Part shown: piece by piece, positions 18,158 to 26,930 of the stretch
How positions within the stretch are numbered: the first letter of the stretch is position 1
How the letters are laid out: each line of letters starts with the position of its first letter
Source of the DNA: Deltaproteobacteria bacterium
GTDB lineage: Bacteria; Desulfobacterota; DSM-4660; Desulfatiglandales; HGW-15
Length of the DNA: 43,018 bases
Reading direction: 5' to 3'
Assembly: GCA_019310525.1 (NCBI GenBank)
Contig: JAFDEE010000030.1
Location: 1 to 43,018, forward strand
Position numbers and translations under genes: made by a program
The notes under the pieces: model-generated
The model's input: only the letters and a program-made list of their open reading frames with translations
Databases searched by the model: none
Told to the model about the DNA's origin: nothing

Positions 18158-18445
18158 TCAGGTATTCAGGATTTCCACCTCCGAGTCGACGATCTCCGCC
18201 AGGTAAAGGGAATCGATATAGTTCAAGATGGTGTTCAAGGAGGCATTGATATGACGCCTGTCGTTTCCCACCGTGCTGATCCCCAATTCGATCTTCTGCC
18301 ACATATCATTGGAGCCGATCTCGGCGATCGACGCGTTGAATTTATTCTTCACCTTGTCGATGAGGCTCCGTACGATCTTTCGCTTTCCCTTAAGGGAGCG
18401 ATTGTCATGCACGAAGAGCTCCACCCTGAGTATACCTATAACCAT
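18158..18445 (-). CDS. DUF503 (YlxP-like) protein
   Basis: The 95-residue product begins MVIGILRVELFVHDNRSLKG and contains the family block KGKRKIVRSLIDKVKNKFN. YlxP-like proteins are encoded in infB-rbfA operons of many bacteria; a role in ribosome maturation is suspected from this context. It starts 3 nt after the infB stop and ends 56 nt before rbfA. Confidence 0.9.
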   Translation of the reverse strand: MVIGILRVELFVHDNRSLKGKRKIVRSLIDKVKNKFNASIAEIGSNDMWQKIELGISTVGNDRRHINASLNTILNYIDSLYLAEIVDSEVEILNT

Positions 18446-18448
18446 CCT

Positions 18449-21160
18449 TTACAACTCGGCCTCGACCTCTTCCATCTGGTAGATTTCCAGGATATCACCC
18501 GGCTTAATGTCCTGGTAGTGTTCCAGTCCGATACCGCATTCATATCCCGCCTGGACCTCCCGGACGTCGTCTTTGAAGCGTTTGAGAGAGGCCAGTTTCC
18601 CGTCGAAGACCACAACCCCGTCCCTGACCAGACGGACATTGGAATTCCTCTCCACGAACCCGTCCGTCACGTAACACCCGGCCACGGTCCCCACCTTGGG
18701 AACGTGGAAGGTCTCCTTGACCTCAACCCTTCCGATGGTCTTCTCCTTGAGGACCGGTTCCAGAAGACCGGCCATAGCCATTCGGATATCCTGGATCACA
18801 TTGTAGATGACATCATAGTACCGGATATCCACCTGTTCCTTCTCGGCGATTTCGGTCACCCTTTGGTTGGCACGCACATTGAAACCGATCACGATGGCGC
18901 CGGAGGCGGAAGCAAGCATGACATCCGTTTCCGTAATGGCACCCGTTGAAGAATGGATGATCTTGAGCTTGACCTCGGATGTGCTCTGCTTGAGCAGTGA
19001 ATCCGAGAGGGCTTCCAGGGATCCCTGTACGTCTGCCTTGAGAACGATGTTGAGTTCCTTGACTTCCCCTTCCTTGATCTTCTCGAAAAGATCGTCAAGG
19101 CTCACAATACCTCGCCTGCCCGTCTCCCTCTCCCTCATCTGGGCTTGGCGCTGCTCGATAAACTGCCTGGCCTTCTTTTCATCCTGCACCACTACGAATT
19201 CGTCGCCAGCCATGGGAACACCAGAAATCCCATAGATTTCAACGGGTTCGGAAGGGCCTGCAGTCTTGATTCTCTTGCCGTGGCTGTTAAGCATGGCCCT
19301 GACCCGTCCGAAATAGTCGCCGCAGATGAAATCGTCTCCCTGTTTCAGGGTTCCATCCTTGATAAGAACCGTGGCCAGGGCGCCACGACTCTTGTCCAGT
19401 TTCGCTTCGATTATGGTTCCGATCGCCGGTTTTTTCGGATTGGCCTTGAGTTCCAGGAGTTCGGCCTGTAGCAGGATAAGCTCCAGGAGTTCATCGACCC
19501 CTTCCCCTGTCTTGGCCGACACGTACCCGAATATTGTGTCACCGCCCCATTCCTCCGGGACCAGTTCCATCTCTGCCAATTCCCTCCTCACCTTTTCGGG
19601 ATTGGCGTCGGGTTTGTCCATCTTATTCACGGCGACGATGATGGGGATGTCGGCCGCCCGGGCGTGGTTGATGGCCTCCCTTGTCTGGGGCATGACCCCA
19701 TCATCGGCCGCAACGACCAACACAATGAGATCCGTCACCTTCGCCCCACGAGCCCTCATGGCCGTAAAGGCCTCGTGACCCGGGGTGTCCAGAAAGACGA
19801 TGTCCCCTTCCGGCCTATCCACGTAATAGGCGCCGATATGCTGGGTTATTCCGCCCGATTCCCCGCTTATGATGTTGGATTTGCGAATATAATCCAGCAG
19901 GGAGGTTTTACCGTGGTCCACGTGACCCATGATGGTCACTACAGGGGGCCGCCGGACCAGGTCTTCGGGCTTTTCCTCGACCTCCGGAATCAGGCTCTTG
20001 ATGTCGAGCTTGTCGAGCTCGAGTTCGTAACCGAAATCATCCGCCACAAGGGAGGCTGTTTCATAATCAAGGGACTGGTTTACATTGGCCATCACCCCCT
20101 GAGCCATGAGCTTCTTGATGAGTTCAACGGCCTTAACCCCCATTGCTTTGGCCAGTTCCCCCACACTCACCTTTTCCTGCACCCGGATTCTCCGCTTGAT
20201 GGCCTTGGGCTGGGTGATTTCTGTGCGTTTGAGTCTTTTCTGGGCCTCCCTGCCCTTCCCTTCTTTTCTCTTGGGCTTGGTCTTTCTTCCTTCGTAAAGG
20301 TCGGCACGCTCAAAAATTTCTATCTTCTTCTGTCGAATACTCTTCTTCGGAACGGCTACGTCTCGCTCCGCCCGCTTCTTTTCTTTTTTCTTCTTTGGAA
20401 CCTTTTCTTTCTTTTCACTTACTGGGACAACAACTTCCGGTATCGGGGGCCCCTTGGGTTCAACCTTTTCGGGCTTAGACACTTCCTTTGCCAAAATCTC
20501 TTTTAGAGGTCCTTCCTCCGGAAGCCGGATGATCTTGGCGGGCTGATGGGCCTTTTTCTTTTTTGCCTTCTTCTTTTCTTTTACCTTCGCTTTTTTAACC
20601 TCTTCAGGTTTCTCGGGCTCCTCTTCCGGTTTCGGCTCGGCCTCACCAGGGGTGGGGGGGGCTTCTTCAGGCGGCGCTGGTGCTTCCGCCTGTTTTTCCT
20701 CCTCCGGTGCAGGAGCCTCACCGGCTGAAACCATCTCTTCCTTCTCGGGTTCGGGCCTCTCCTCTGGTTTTGGAATCTCCTCTTCCACTGCCTCTTTCAC
20801 CTTCTTCGGCTTCTCTTCAGGTGCCTCCTCCTTTACGGAGACCTTCTCTCTCGCCTTGGAGACTTCTTGGGCTTCAGGGGCGGTAGGCTCTTCGGGGGTC
20901 TCACCCTTGACTTCCTCTGCAGGCTTGGCTACCGGCACGGTCTTCCTTCGTCGGCGGATCACCGTGGGTTTGATTCGCTTCTCCTCCACGACCTCGGACA
21001 CCTTTCCGGTGATGAGGTCCCTGGCCCGGGCGGCGGCCTGCTCATCCAAGGTGCTCATGTAATTCTTGATATTGAGTCCACCGGCCTTGAGTTTCTCCAC
21101 CAGTTCTTTACTATCCATGTTGAGCTCTTTGGCCAATTCATAGACCCTGACTTTCGCCAT
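18449..21160 (-). CDS. infB: Translation initiation factor IF-2
   Basis: IF-2 is the GTPase that places initiator tRNA on the 30S subunit and drives subunit joining. The 903-residue product has an N-terminal IF2-N domain ([20 protein letters not shown]), a long Lys/Glu/Pro-rich low-complexity linker at about residues 75-300, a second IF2-N domain ([20 protein letters not shown]) and then the GTPase domain. G motifs are GHVDHGKTS at about residue 410, DTPGHEAF and NKMD. Domains II-IV follow ([19 protein letters not shown] to [20 protein letters not shown]). The linker is strongly biased but in frame. It lies between ylxR and DUF503. Confidence 0.97.
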   Translation of the reverse strand: MAKVRVYELAKELNMDSKELVEKLKAGGLNIKNYMSTLDEQAAARARDLITGKVSEVVEEKRIKPTVIRRRRKTVPVAKPAEEVKGETPEEPTAPEAQEVSKAREKVSVKEEAPEEKPKKVKEAVEEEIPKPEERPEPEKEEMVSAGEAPAPEEEKQAEAPAPPEEAPPTPGEAEPKPEEEPEKPEEVKKAKVKEKKKAKKKKAHQPAKIIRLPEEGPLKEILAKEVSKPEKVEPKGPPIPEVVVPVSEKKEKVPKKKKEKKRAERDVAVPKKSIRQKKIEIFERADLYEGRKTKPKRKEGKGREAQKRLKRTEITQPKAIKRRIRVQEKVSVGELAKAMGVKAVELIKKLMAQGVMANVNQSLDYETASLVADDFGYELELDKLDIKSLIPEVEEKPEDLVRRPPVVTIMGHVDHGKTSLLDYIRKSNIISGESGGITQHIGAYYVDRPEGDIVFLDTPGHEAFTAMRARGAKVTDLIVLVVAADDGVMPQTREAINHARAADIPIIVAVNKMDKPDANPEKVRRELAEMELVPEEWGGDTIFGYVSAKTGEGVDELLELILLQAELLELKANPKKPAIGTIIEAKLDKSRGALATVLIKDGTLKQGDDFICGDYFGRVRAMLNSHGKRIKTAGPSEPVEIYGISGVPMAGDEFVVVQDEKKARQFIEQRQAQMRERETGRRGIVSLDDLFEKIKEGEVKELNIVLKADVQGSLEALSDSLLKQSTSEVKLKIIHSSTGAITETDVMLASASGAIVIGFNVRANQRVTEIAEKEQVDIRYYDVIYNVIQDIRMAMAGLLEPVLKEKTIGRVEVKETFHVPKVGTVAGCYVTDGFVERNSNVRLVRDGVVVFDGKLASLKRFKDDVREVQAGYECGIGLEHYQDIKPGDILEIYQMEEVEAEL

Positions 21161-21305
21161 CTAACCCCCCGATATTTGATATTCTATTTACTCTCACGTA
21201 TTGATCAACCAATCAGAATACTCACAAAACATAGTCGATCCGGACACTCAATGTTACGGAATCTGCGGTGTGTTCCCTTGGCCCCTTGAGATGCCCTTTC
21301 ACCTT

Positions 21306-21554
21306 CTAAGGTTGAAGAAGGGTCAGTGCCTTCTTCGTTCTAAAAGCCCTGTTGAGGCGTTTGCCCCGGGTGAGCCCGTTCCAGCATGTAGGGGCCTTGC
21401 AGACATAGGCTCCTCTTCCGGGTAATGTCCCTTTCTCGTCCCTCGCAACGACGCCCTCTGAAATCATGACTAAACGTATAAGCTCCCCCTTCTCCTTTTT
21501 GGTACCGCAAGAGATACAGGTTCTGAAGGGCACATGCCCCTTTTTCTTCCCCAT
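21306..21554 (-). CDS. YlxR-family (DUF448) RNA-binding protein
   Basis: The 82-residue product contains the signature RTCISCGTKKEKGELIRLV and GRGAYVC, with a putative RNA-binding surface. YlxR proteins are encoded between nusA and infB in many bacteria. The function is not settled; roles in RNA binding and regulation have been proposed. A GGGGGCGG site precedes the ATG. The 145-nt gap to infB holds nothing else I recognise. Confidence 0.9.
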   Translation of the reverse strand: MGKKKGHVPFRTCISCGTKKEKGELIRLVMISEGVVARDEKGTLPGRGAYVCKAPTCWNGLTRGKRLNRAFRTKKALTLLQP

Positions 21555-21582
21555 TTCAAACCGCCCCCCTCAAGAATCATCC

Positions 21583-23064
21583 TCACTCACCTTCAGGGCT
21601 TTCATCATCGGCGGCTTTCACTTCTTCGGCATCGGGCACTCCGGGCTCCTTCTCCATCCCTGCAGCGCTCTCTCCCGACTCCGATTTTTTGTCTCCGGTT
21701 TCAGGTTCCGGCTCCTCCCCCTCCCCTGCGGCTGAATCCGCAACAGGTTCAGCGTTCACGGTTTCCTCCGCCTCCACTCCTTGGCCTTCCATGGACTCCT
21801 GTTTCTCCTCCAGGCTTCCTTCACTTTCCTCCGCCTCAAGGCACAGGTTTGCATTCTCAATAATGGTTCGTGCCTTTTCCTCGTCCATGTCCTGTATCGT
21901 CATCAGATCCGATATTTGGGCGGCGGCCACGTCTCTGGCGGACCTATATCCTGCTTGGTAGAGATTCAGGGCTGTTTTCTCCCCGACTCCATCGATTTTC
22001 AGGAGGGAATCATAGGCCTCCTTAAGGGCCCGATTATAATTCGTCTCGCTCGTAACATCGAGATGCCAGCCGGATAGCTTAGACGCCAATCGAACATTCT
22101 GGCCCCGCTTGCCGATCGCAAGGGAAAGCTGGTCGTCCGGGACCACCACTTCCATAGCCTGGTCCTCTTCATCCATGATGACCCTTGTAATTTCAGCCGG
22201 TGCCAGCGCATTGCAGATAAATTTGGCGGGATCCGGGTCCCATGGAACAATATCGATCTTCTCGCCCCTCAGCTCCTGAACAACGGCCTGGACCCTGCTT
22301 CCCTTCATCCCGACGCAGGCCCCTACAGGATCCACGTCACTGTCCCGCGACTGCACTGCGATCTTTGCACGGCTTCCTGGTTCACGGGCCACCTGGACGA
22401 TGGACACGATCTTCTCGGAAATTTCGGGGACTTCATTTTCAAAAAGGGCTGAGAGGAAGTTCGGATGGGTCCGGGACAGGATGATCTGAGGACCACGGCT
22501 GAATTGCTTCACATCTAAAATATAGGCCCTGATTCGGTCCCCCTGCCTGTAAACCTCCTTTGGGATCTGCTCCCTGGGAGGGAGTTCGGCCTCGGTTCGC
22601 CCCAGGTTTACGATAATCGAGCCCTTGTCGAACCGCTGAACGATACCGTGGATGATCTCTCCCCGCCTGTCCTTGTAATCATCATACACGATGTTTCTCT
22701 CGGCTTCCCGTAACCGCTGCATGATCACCTGTTTCGCGGACTGGGCGGCGATCCTGCCGAACTCATCCGTGTCCATCTTGACACCCAGACTGTCGCCGAT
22801 CTCCGATTCCGGGTCGATCTCCCGGGCCTCTTCCAGGGAAATCTGGAGGTGGTCGTCCTCAACCTTTTCCACAACTTCTTTGAATTCGAAGACTTCTATC
22901 TCACCCAGTTCTTCGTTATAGTTGACCTCCAGGTCATAATTCGGTCCCATCTTTTTCTTGGCCGCGGCCCTTACGGCATCTTCCAGGGTCTTGATCAGCA
23001 CCTCTCGATCAATGCCTTTCTCCCGGCTCACCTGGTCAATGACTCTTTTCAATTCTGTAACCAT
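21583..23064 (-). CDS. nusA: Transcription termination/antitermination protein NusA
   Basis: NusA binds RNA polymerase and nascent RNA, promoting pausing, intrinsic termination and antitermination. The 493-residue product has the N-terminal polymerase-binding domain (about 1-125), an S1 domain (GIVQRFDKGSIIVNLG, about 135-200), and two KH domains (VGACVGMKGSRVQAVVQEL and LAIGKRGQNVRLASKLSG, about 230-345). A helix-hairpin-helix segment (LLKIDGVGEKTALNLYQAGY, about 355-415) and an acidic tail of about 75 residues follow. The tail is the only unusual part and is reminiscent of the acidic repeats of gamma-proteobacterial NusA. It lies about 130 nt after rimP. Confidence 0.97.
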   Translation of the reverse strand: MVTELKRVIDQVSREKGIDREVLIKTLEDAVRAAAKKKMGPNYDLEVNYNEELGEIEVFEFKEVVEKVEDDHLQISLEEAREIDPESEIGDSLGVKMDTDEFGRIAAQSAKQVIMQRLREAERNIVYDDYKDRRGEIIHGIVQRFDKGSIIVNLGRTEAELPPREQIPKEVYRQGDRIRAYILDVKQFSRGPQIILSRTHPNFLSALFENEVPEISEKIVSIVQVAREPGSRAKIAVQSRDSDVDPVGACVGMKGSRVQAVVQELRGEKIDIVPWDPDPAKFICNALAPAEITRVIMDEEDQAMEVVVPDDQLSLAIGKRGQNVRLASKLSGWHLDVTSETNYNRALKEAYDSLLKIDGVGEKTALNLYQAGYRSARDVAAAQISDLMTIQDMDEEKARTIIENANLCLEAEESEGSLEEKQESMEGQGVEAEETVNAEPVADSAAGEGEEPEPETGDKKSESGESAAGMEKEPGVPDAEEVKAADDESPEGE

Positions 23065-23191
23065 CTCATTATTACTCCGCGGTTATTAAGGTTATTCAGT
23101 ACCTCTCAGACTCCTCACAAAGGACTTAACATCACCCTTTTATTTTACCTGTCCCCGCAATCCCGCGCCTTTTTCTCATACGCCCCCGTGG

Positions 23192-23665
23192 TCAAATGTC
23201 GAACTCATAGACCACATTCGCCTTTTCAAGGTCGCTGAGAGAAAAGGTGAGAGACTTTCCCTCCCATTCCAGGTCCAGGACGCCGTCCTTGAACTTCTTC
23301 AGCCGGCCCACGAAGATCCGGCGTCCCCCAATAGGCCGCACCGTTCGAATCCTGATCTTTTTCCCGACGGCCTCAAGGAAATGCTTTTCCTTTTTGAGGG
23401 GCCTGTCGAGTCCAGGCGATGAGACTTCCAGGACATATTCATGGGGAATGATGTCCTTAACATCGATCAGATCACCGATTTCTCCACTCACCCTGGCACA
23501 GTCGTCGATCGTTACCCCACCTTCCGTATCGATATACAATCGGAGAATCCACCGGCCCCTACTGGAAAGGTATTCGACGTCAATCAGCTCAAAACCCAGA
23601 TCCTCAAGGATGCCTTCGACCAAACCCTCAACCTGTTTGGTTATATGCTGGAATTTACTAACCAT
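23192..23665 (-). CDS. rimP: Ribosome maturation factor RimP
   Basis: RimP assists assembly of the 30S subunit. The 157-residue product begins MVSKFQHITKQVEGLVEGIL and has the family blocks GFELIDVEYLSSRGRWILRLYID, TIDDCARVSGEIGDLID and YVLEVSSPGLDRPLKK. No clear ribosome-binding site is visible: the start codon lies only 10 nt after the T-tract of a predicted terminator. It is the first protein gene of the nusA-infB operon. Confidence 0.95.
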   Translation of the reverse strand: MVSKFQHITKQVEGLVEGILEDLGFELIDVEYLSSRGRWILRLYIDTEGGVTIDDCARVSGEIGDLIDVKDIIPHEYVLEVSSPGLDRPLKKEKHFLEAVGKKIRIRTVRPIGGRRIFVGRLKKFKDGVLDLEWEGKSLTFSLSDLEKANVVYEFDI

Positions 23666-23675
23666 TTCGACAAAT

Positions 23676-23700
23676 AAAAAAGCGGGTTAAAGACCCGCTT
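23676..23700 (-). terminator. Intrinsic terminator or attenuator between tRNA-Gly and rimP
   Basis: On the minus strand AAGCGGGT (23700-23693) and ACCCGCTT (23687-23680) form a perfect 8-bp stem with a 5-nt loop, followed by TTTTTATTT. It lies between the tRNA-Gly gene and rimP, ending about 10 nt before the rimP start. It may end the tRNA transcript while letting some polymerase continue into rimP-nusA-infB. Confidence 0.85.
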
Positions 23701-23862
23701 CCTCAATGCAGACTGACGTGTTGCCAGTATTAATGCATAGAAGTCATAAGGCAGTTGTTATGGTCACAACAACGTGTCCGCAATTCGAAGTAAATTGCCC
23801 CACCCTCCCGGGCAACAACCTCAAAAAGGGAACCAGGCCTTACACGAACCTCGGGAAATAAA

Positions 23863-23938
23863 TGGAGCGGGCAACGGGGTTCGAACCCGCGACCCCAAGC
23901 TTGGGAAGCTTGTGCTCTACCAGCTGAGCTATGCCCGC
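23863..23938 (-). tRNA. tRNA-Gly, anticodon CCC
   Basis: The 76-nt minus-strand gene folds as a cloverleaf. The acceptor stem is GCGGGCA with TGCCCGC, the D arm contains AGCTCAGCTGGTAGAGC, the anticodon stem CAAGC/GCTTG encloses TTCCCAA with anticodon CCC, and the T arm contains GGTTCGAACCC. The discriminator base is T and the CCA end is encoded. It would read GGG glycine codons. It lies immediately upstream of the rimP-nusA-infB operon, the position held by metY in E. coli. Confidence 0.95.
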
Positions 23939-24018
23939 ATAAGATCCCCCGATTGATCGTCCACACCGAGACCTTTAAAGCCACTTCAAAGATCTCTTAG
24001 TGTGGAACGTAATGCTAA

Positions 24019-24046
24019 AACCTAGCACATGTCTCGGCGATGTCAA
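24019..24046 (-). promoter_or_regulatory. Predicted promoter for tRNA-Gly and the rimP-nusA-infB run
   Basis: On the minus strand a perfect TTGACA (24046-24041) and TAGGTT (24024-24019) are separated by 16 nt, with TGTGC just before the -10. The predicted start near 24012 lies about 74 nt upstream of the mature tRNA. The -10 matches only half the consensus. Confidence 0.5.
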
Positions 24047-24083
24047 GTAAATTTTATGGCAAAGGACTAATAATTCAAGGTTC

Positions 24084-24112
24084 TTGACAGGCATAGCAAG
24101 GATCCATATTAT
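24084..24112 (+). promoter_or_regulatory. Near-consensus sigma70 promoter for corC-lnt-prfB
   Basis: TTGACA (24084-24089) and TATTAT (24107-24112) are separated by exactly 17 nt and followed by an A-rich stretch. The start would be near 24119, so the transcript carries repeat copy B in a leader of about 230 nt. It is the best promoter match seen in the window. Confidence 0.7.
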
Positions 24113-24150
24113 AAAAAAACTGTCAGGAATCAGCGAGGCTAAAATCGTAT

Positions 24151-24307
24151 CAATTAGTGTCCATTCATAAAGCAGGCAATTTTGTTCAAGGTCAAGGAAG
24201 GCGAAGATTTTAACCGTAGGAATACATTGAAGTATTTCGAGGATTAAAATCTGAGCCTGACCTGAGAGATTGGGGAAAAGGGCCATTTATGGAGGAACAC
24301 TAATTAA
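24151..24307 (+). repeat. Foldback repeat copy B, AATTAGTG-type ends
   Basis: This element of about 157 bp starts CAATTAGTGTCCATTCATAA and ends with the complement of TTAATTAGTGTTCCTCCATA. Its core matches copy A in reverse orientation and copies C and D in the same orientation, including GAAGATTTTAACCG, GAATACATTGAAGTATTTCG and GGATTAAAATCTGAG. AATT abuts both ends. It lies downstream of a strong promoter and ends 40 bp before the corC start codon, so it is probably transcribed as part of the leader. Confidence 0.8.
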
Positions 24308-24347
24308 TGATTAAAGATTCCATGCAGAAGACAGGATCTGAATTTCA

Positions 24348-25223
24348 TTGGATGACGATTCATACCACAGCTTGATCAACGTGATCAAGGCCCTGTTCAA
24401 AAAAAGAAAATCCCCCTCCCACAAGGGGGATGACCTCACTGAAGAAATCCATGATCTCATGGATGAGGGACAGGCCAAGGGGCTCATCTCGGACGAGGAG
24501 TCCGACATGGTTTTCGGAGTCCTTGATCTTAAGGAGACCCAGGCCCACTCCATCATGGTCCCCCGGACGGAGATCTCCTCTGCCCCCATCGATGCAACCC
24601 TGGGTGAGATCATTGCCCTGGTCGCCGAATGCGGCCACACCAGAATTCCAATTCATAACGGCAGCATCGACGAGATCGTAGGCATCCTCCATGCAAAGGA
24701 CCTCCTGAAATTCTGGGGAAAGGATCCGGCCCTGAAGATCCCGAGGGAAATACTGAGGGCGCCCCATTTCACCACCAGGAACCAAAATATCAGTGAGATT
24801 CTCAAAGACCTGAAGGAGAAGAAGACCCATTTGGCCATAGTCACCGACGAATACGGCGGCACGGCCGGCATCATCACCATCGAGGACATCCTGGAGGAGA
24901 TCGTCGGGGAAATCTTGGATGAGCACGATGAGGAACTCCCCCTCATCACCGTCCTGGAAGATGATTCCCTGCTCGTGGATGCACGGCTTGAAATCGAAAA
25001 GCTAGAAGAACACCTGGGCATTAAACTGCCGGAAGGAGAATTCGAATCAGTCGGCGGTTTTGTGATTCATCTCCTGGGAAGGCTGCCCAAGGTCAATGAA
25101 AAGGTTCACTATGACGGGATCGAGATGATCGTGGTCTCCGCCGATGAAAGGAAAATCAACAAAATTCATATCCTCCCTCATCCCGCCTCCCCTGTGTGCA
25201 CTCCGGAAAAAGATACGAAGTGA
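24348..25223 (+). CDS. CorC/HlyC-family CBS-domain protein (YbeX-like)
   Basis: The 291-residue protein has a tandem CBS pair ([20 protein letters not shown] at about 66-125 and [18 protein letters not shown] at about 135-190) and the C-terminal CorC_HlyC domain ([20 protein letters not shown] at about 205-280). The [20 protein letters not shown] motif is family-typical. Members have been linked to Mg/Co resistance and, for YbeX, to ribosome-related functions; none is established here. It lacks a membrane domain, like E. coli YbeX, which is also encoded upstream of lnt. The start is a TTG at 24348; no in-frame ATG exists nearby and the ribosome site is weak, so the start is tentative. Confidence 0.88.
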   Translation: MDDDSYHSLINVIKALFKKRKSPSHKGDDLTEEIHDLMDEGQAKGLISDEESDMVFGVLDLKETQAHSIMVPRTEISSAPIDATLGEIIALVAECGHTRIPIHNGSIDEIVGILHAKDLLKFWGKDPALKIPREILRAPHFTTRNQNISEILKDLKEKKTHLAIVTDEYGGTAGIITIEDILEEIVGEILDEHDEELPLITVLEDDSLLVDARLEIEKLEEHLGIKLPEGEFESVGGFVIHLLGRLPKVNEKVHYDGIEMIVVSADERKINKIHILPHPASPVCTPEKDTK

Positions 25224-25261
25224 CGAGACCTTTAGGCCCCTGGAGGTGATCTTCCCGGTCC

Positions 25262-26827
25262 ATGAAATCCGTTTCCCTGGAAAAAATCCTTCTTGCCGTA
25301 CTTTCCGGCCTGATGCTGACGGCCGGTTTTCCTCCTGCCAAAATCCCCTGGATCCACTGGATCTCCTTGATCCCGCTCCTGAAGGCCCTCAAAGATGAAG
25401 AGCCCTCCGGGGCCTTCCGGCTGGGATTCATTGCCGGGATGTCCCATTACCTGACTCTGCTCTATTGGGTCACCTTGGTACTGGGGCATTACGGAGGGCT
25501 ACCATTTCCAGTAAGCGTTTCCATTCTGATCCTTTTCTGTCTCTATCTTTCCCTTTATCCAGCCCTTTTTTCCCTGCTTTTTTCCCGGGGCAAGGGAACC
25601 TTCGGGGCGATCTTTTTGACTTCTGGGCTCTGGGTCGCCTTAGAATTCGTAAGGGCCAAGATATTGACGGGCTTTCCCTGGTGCCTCATGGGTTACGGCC
25701 AGTTTCGGAATCTCCTTCTTATCCAGAGCGCGGACCTTTTCGGGGTCTACGGCCTATCCTTCCTCTTGTGCCTGGTCAACGTCACGATATATGTCCTACT
25801 ATTTGAGCGGGGCTTTTCAAGAAAAACCCTGGTGCTGGAGACCGCCCTCACCGCTTTCTTCCTCTCCCTCGCCGTCATTTACGGATACGATCGATTGGCG
25901 GAGACCCTGGAAAAAGAGAAGACCGCCCGGGCCCTCCGGGTCTTGATCGTCCAGGGGAATGTAGATCAATCGGTCAAATGGAATCCAGCCTACCAGAAAA
26001 AAACCGTGACCCTATATGAGACCCTTACCCACCGAGGGCTGGCCTCCAAACCCGCTTTGGTGGTATGGCCGGAAACCGCAATGCCTTTTTTTTTCCAGGA
26101 AAACACCCCCTTGTCGGAAAGGGTCAGGGAAACGGCGCGGAGGACAGGGGCGGACCTCATCTTTGGAAGCCCCGCATACGAGCGACGGAAAGGAAAACCC
26201 GCTTATTTCAATCGGGCCTTTGGCATCTCCCCTTCAGGGACCCTTGTAGGGACCTATGACAAGGTCCATCTCGTCCCCTTCGGAGAATATGTCCCACTTA
26301 AGCGATTCCTGTTCTTTGTCAACAGGTTGGTGCAAGCGGCAGGAGATTTCACCTCAGGAACCCGAATCGCCCCCATCCGCCTGACCTCAGCCCCTGCCGG
26401 CATCCTGATCTGCTTTGAAATCATCTTTCCCGAAATCGCGCGGGAACAGGTGCGCACCGGGGCGGAAATCCTGATCAACCTTACCAACGACGCCTGGTTT
26501 GGAAAGACCAGCGCCCCTTATCAGCACCTGGCCATGGCGGTTTTCCGGGCGGTGGAGACACGCAGGCCCCTGATCCGGGCGGCAAATACCGGTTTCAGCG
26601 CCTTCATCGCTCCCTCGGGGAAAATCCTTAAGAAAAGCGGCCTCTTCAAGACGGAAACCCTGGCCGCTGAAATACCCCTGCCTGCGAATCGCACCGTTAC
26701 ACCCTATGAACGATTCGGTGATCTCCTGCCCTGGTTCTTTTTTTTAATCTGGTTGATTAAAATTCTATTGATTTTATGTTATAATAAAAAATTTAAAAAT
26801 TCATGCGGTGCCTTATTCAACCGATAG
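25262..26827 (+). CDS. lnt: Apolipoprotein N-acyltransferase Lnt
   Basis: Lnt adds the third acyl chain to the N-terminal cysteine of lipoproteins in the inner membrane. The 521-residue product has several N-terminal membrane segments (about residues 7-205), a periplasmic nitrilase-like domain, and a final membrane helix (LLPWFFFLIWLIKILLIL). The catalytic residues are Glu271 (VVWPETAMPF), Lys334 (YDKVHLVPFGEY) and Cys384 (ICFEIIFPE). GGAGGTGAT lies about 12 nt before the ATG. It follows corC by 38 nt. Confidence 0.95.
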   Translation: MKSVSLEKILLAVLSGLMLTAGFPPAKIPWIHWISLIPLLKALKDEEPSGAFRLGFIAGMSHYLTLLYWVTLVLGHYGGLPFPVSVSILILFCLYLSLYPALFSLLFSRGKGTFGAIFLTSGLWVALEFVRAKILTGFPWCLMGYGQFRNLLLIQSADLFGVYGLSFLLCLVNVTIYVLLFERGFSRKTLVLETALTAFFLSLAVIYGYDRLAETLEKEKTARALRVLIVQGNVDQSVKWNPAYQKKTVTLYETLTHRGLASKPALVVWPETAMPFFFQENTPLSERVRETARRTGADLIFGSPAYERRKGKPAYFNRAFGISPSGTLVGTYDKVHLVPFGEYVPLKRFLFFVNRLVQAAGDFTSGTRIAPIRLTSAPAGILICFEIIFPEIAREQVRTGAEILINLTNDAWFGKTSAPYQHLAMAVFRAVETRRPLIRAANTGFSAFIAPSGKILKKSGLFKTETLAAEIPLPANRTVTPYERFGDLLPWFFFLIWLIKILLILCYNKKFKNSCGALFNR

Positions 26828-26930
26828 GCGGGTGTATTGGGAAACCGAGGAACCACCCCGCCCGGATCCTTTAGGGTTGGCATGAGTGAATATCGATAGG
26901 ACTTTTATTCCAAGACCAAGGAGAACAACC

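Larger units (their letters stand above)
23939..24347. other. Divergent intergenic region between tRNA-Gly and corC
   Basis: This 409-base gap holds two back-to-back promoters (24019-24046 minus and 24084-24112 plus) and repeat copy B (24151-24307). Short open frames here translate the repeat and are not genes. I see no other RNA. Confidence 0.75.

Noticed and set aside
19664-20506. 280-codon plus-strand frame and Phe/Leu-rich frames nearby
   Set aside because: Antisense to the Lys/Glu-rich linker of infB, which creates hydrophobic-looking shadow peptides.
23975-24286. 103-codon minus-strand frame with a protein-like run
   Set aside because: It translates repeat copy B and the promoter region; a similar peptide arises from copy D at 37204-37431. 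It has no ribosome site, and the shared peptide reflects repeat DNA, not a protein family.
26825-26862. GGCGGGTG ... CACCCCGCC inverted repeat after lnt
   Set aside because: Stem contains a bulge and is not followed by a T-tract; prfB is likely co-transcribed with lnt, so a terminator is doubtful.
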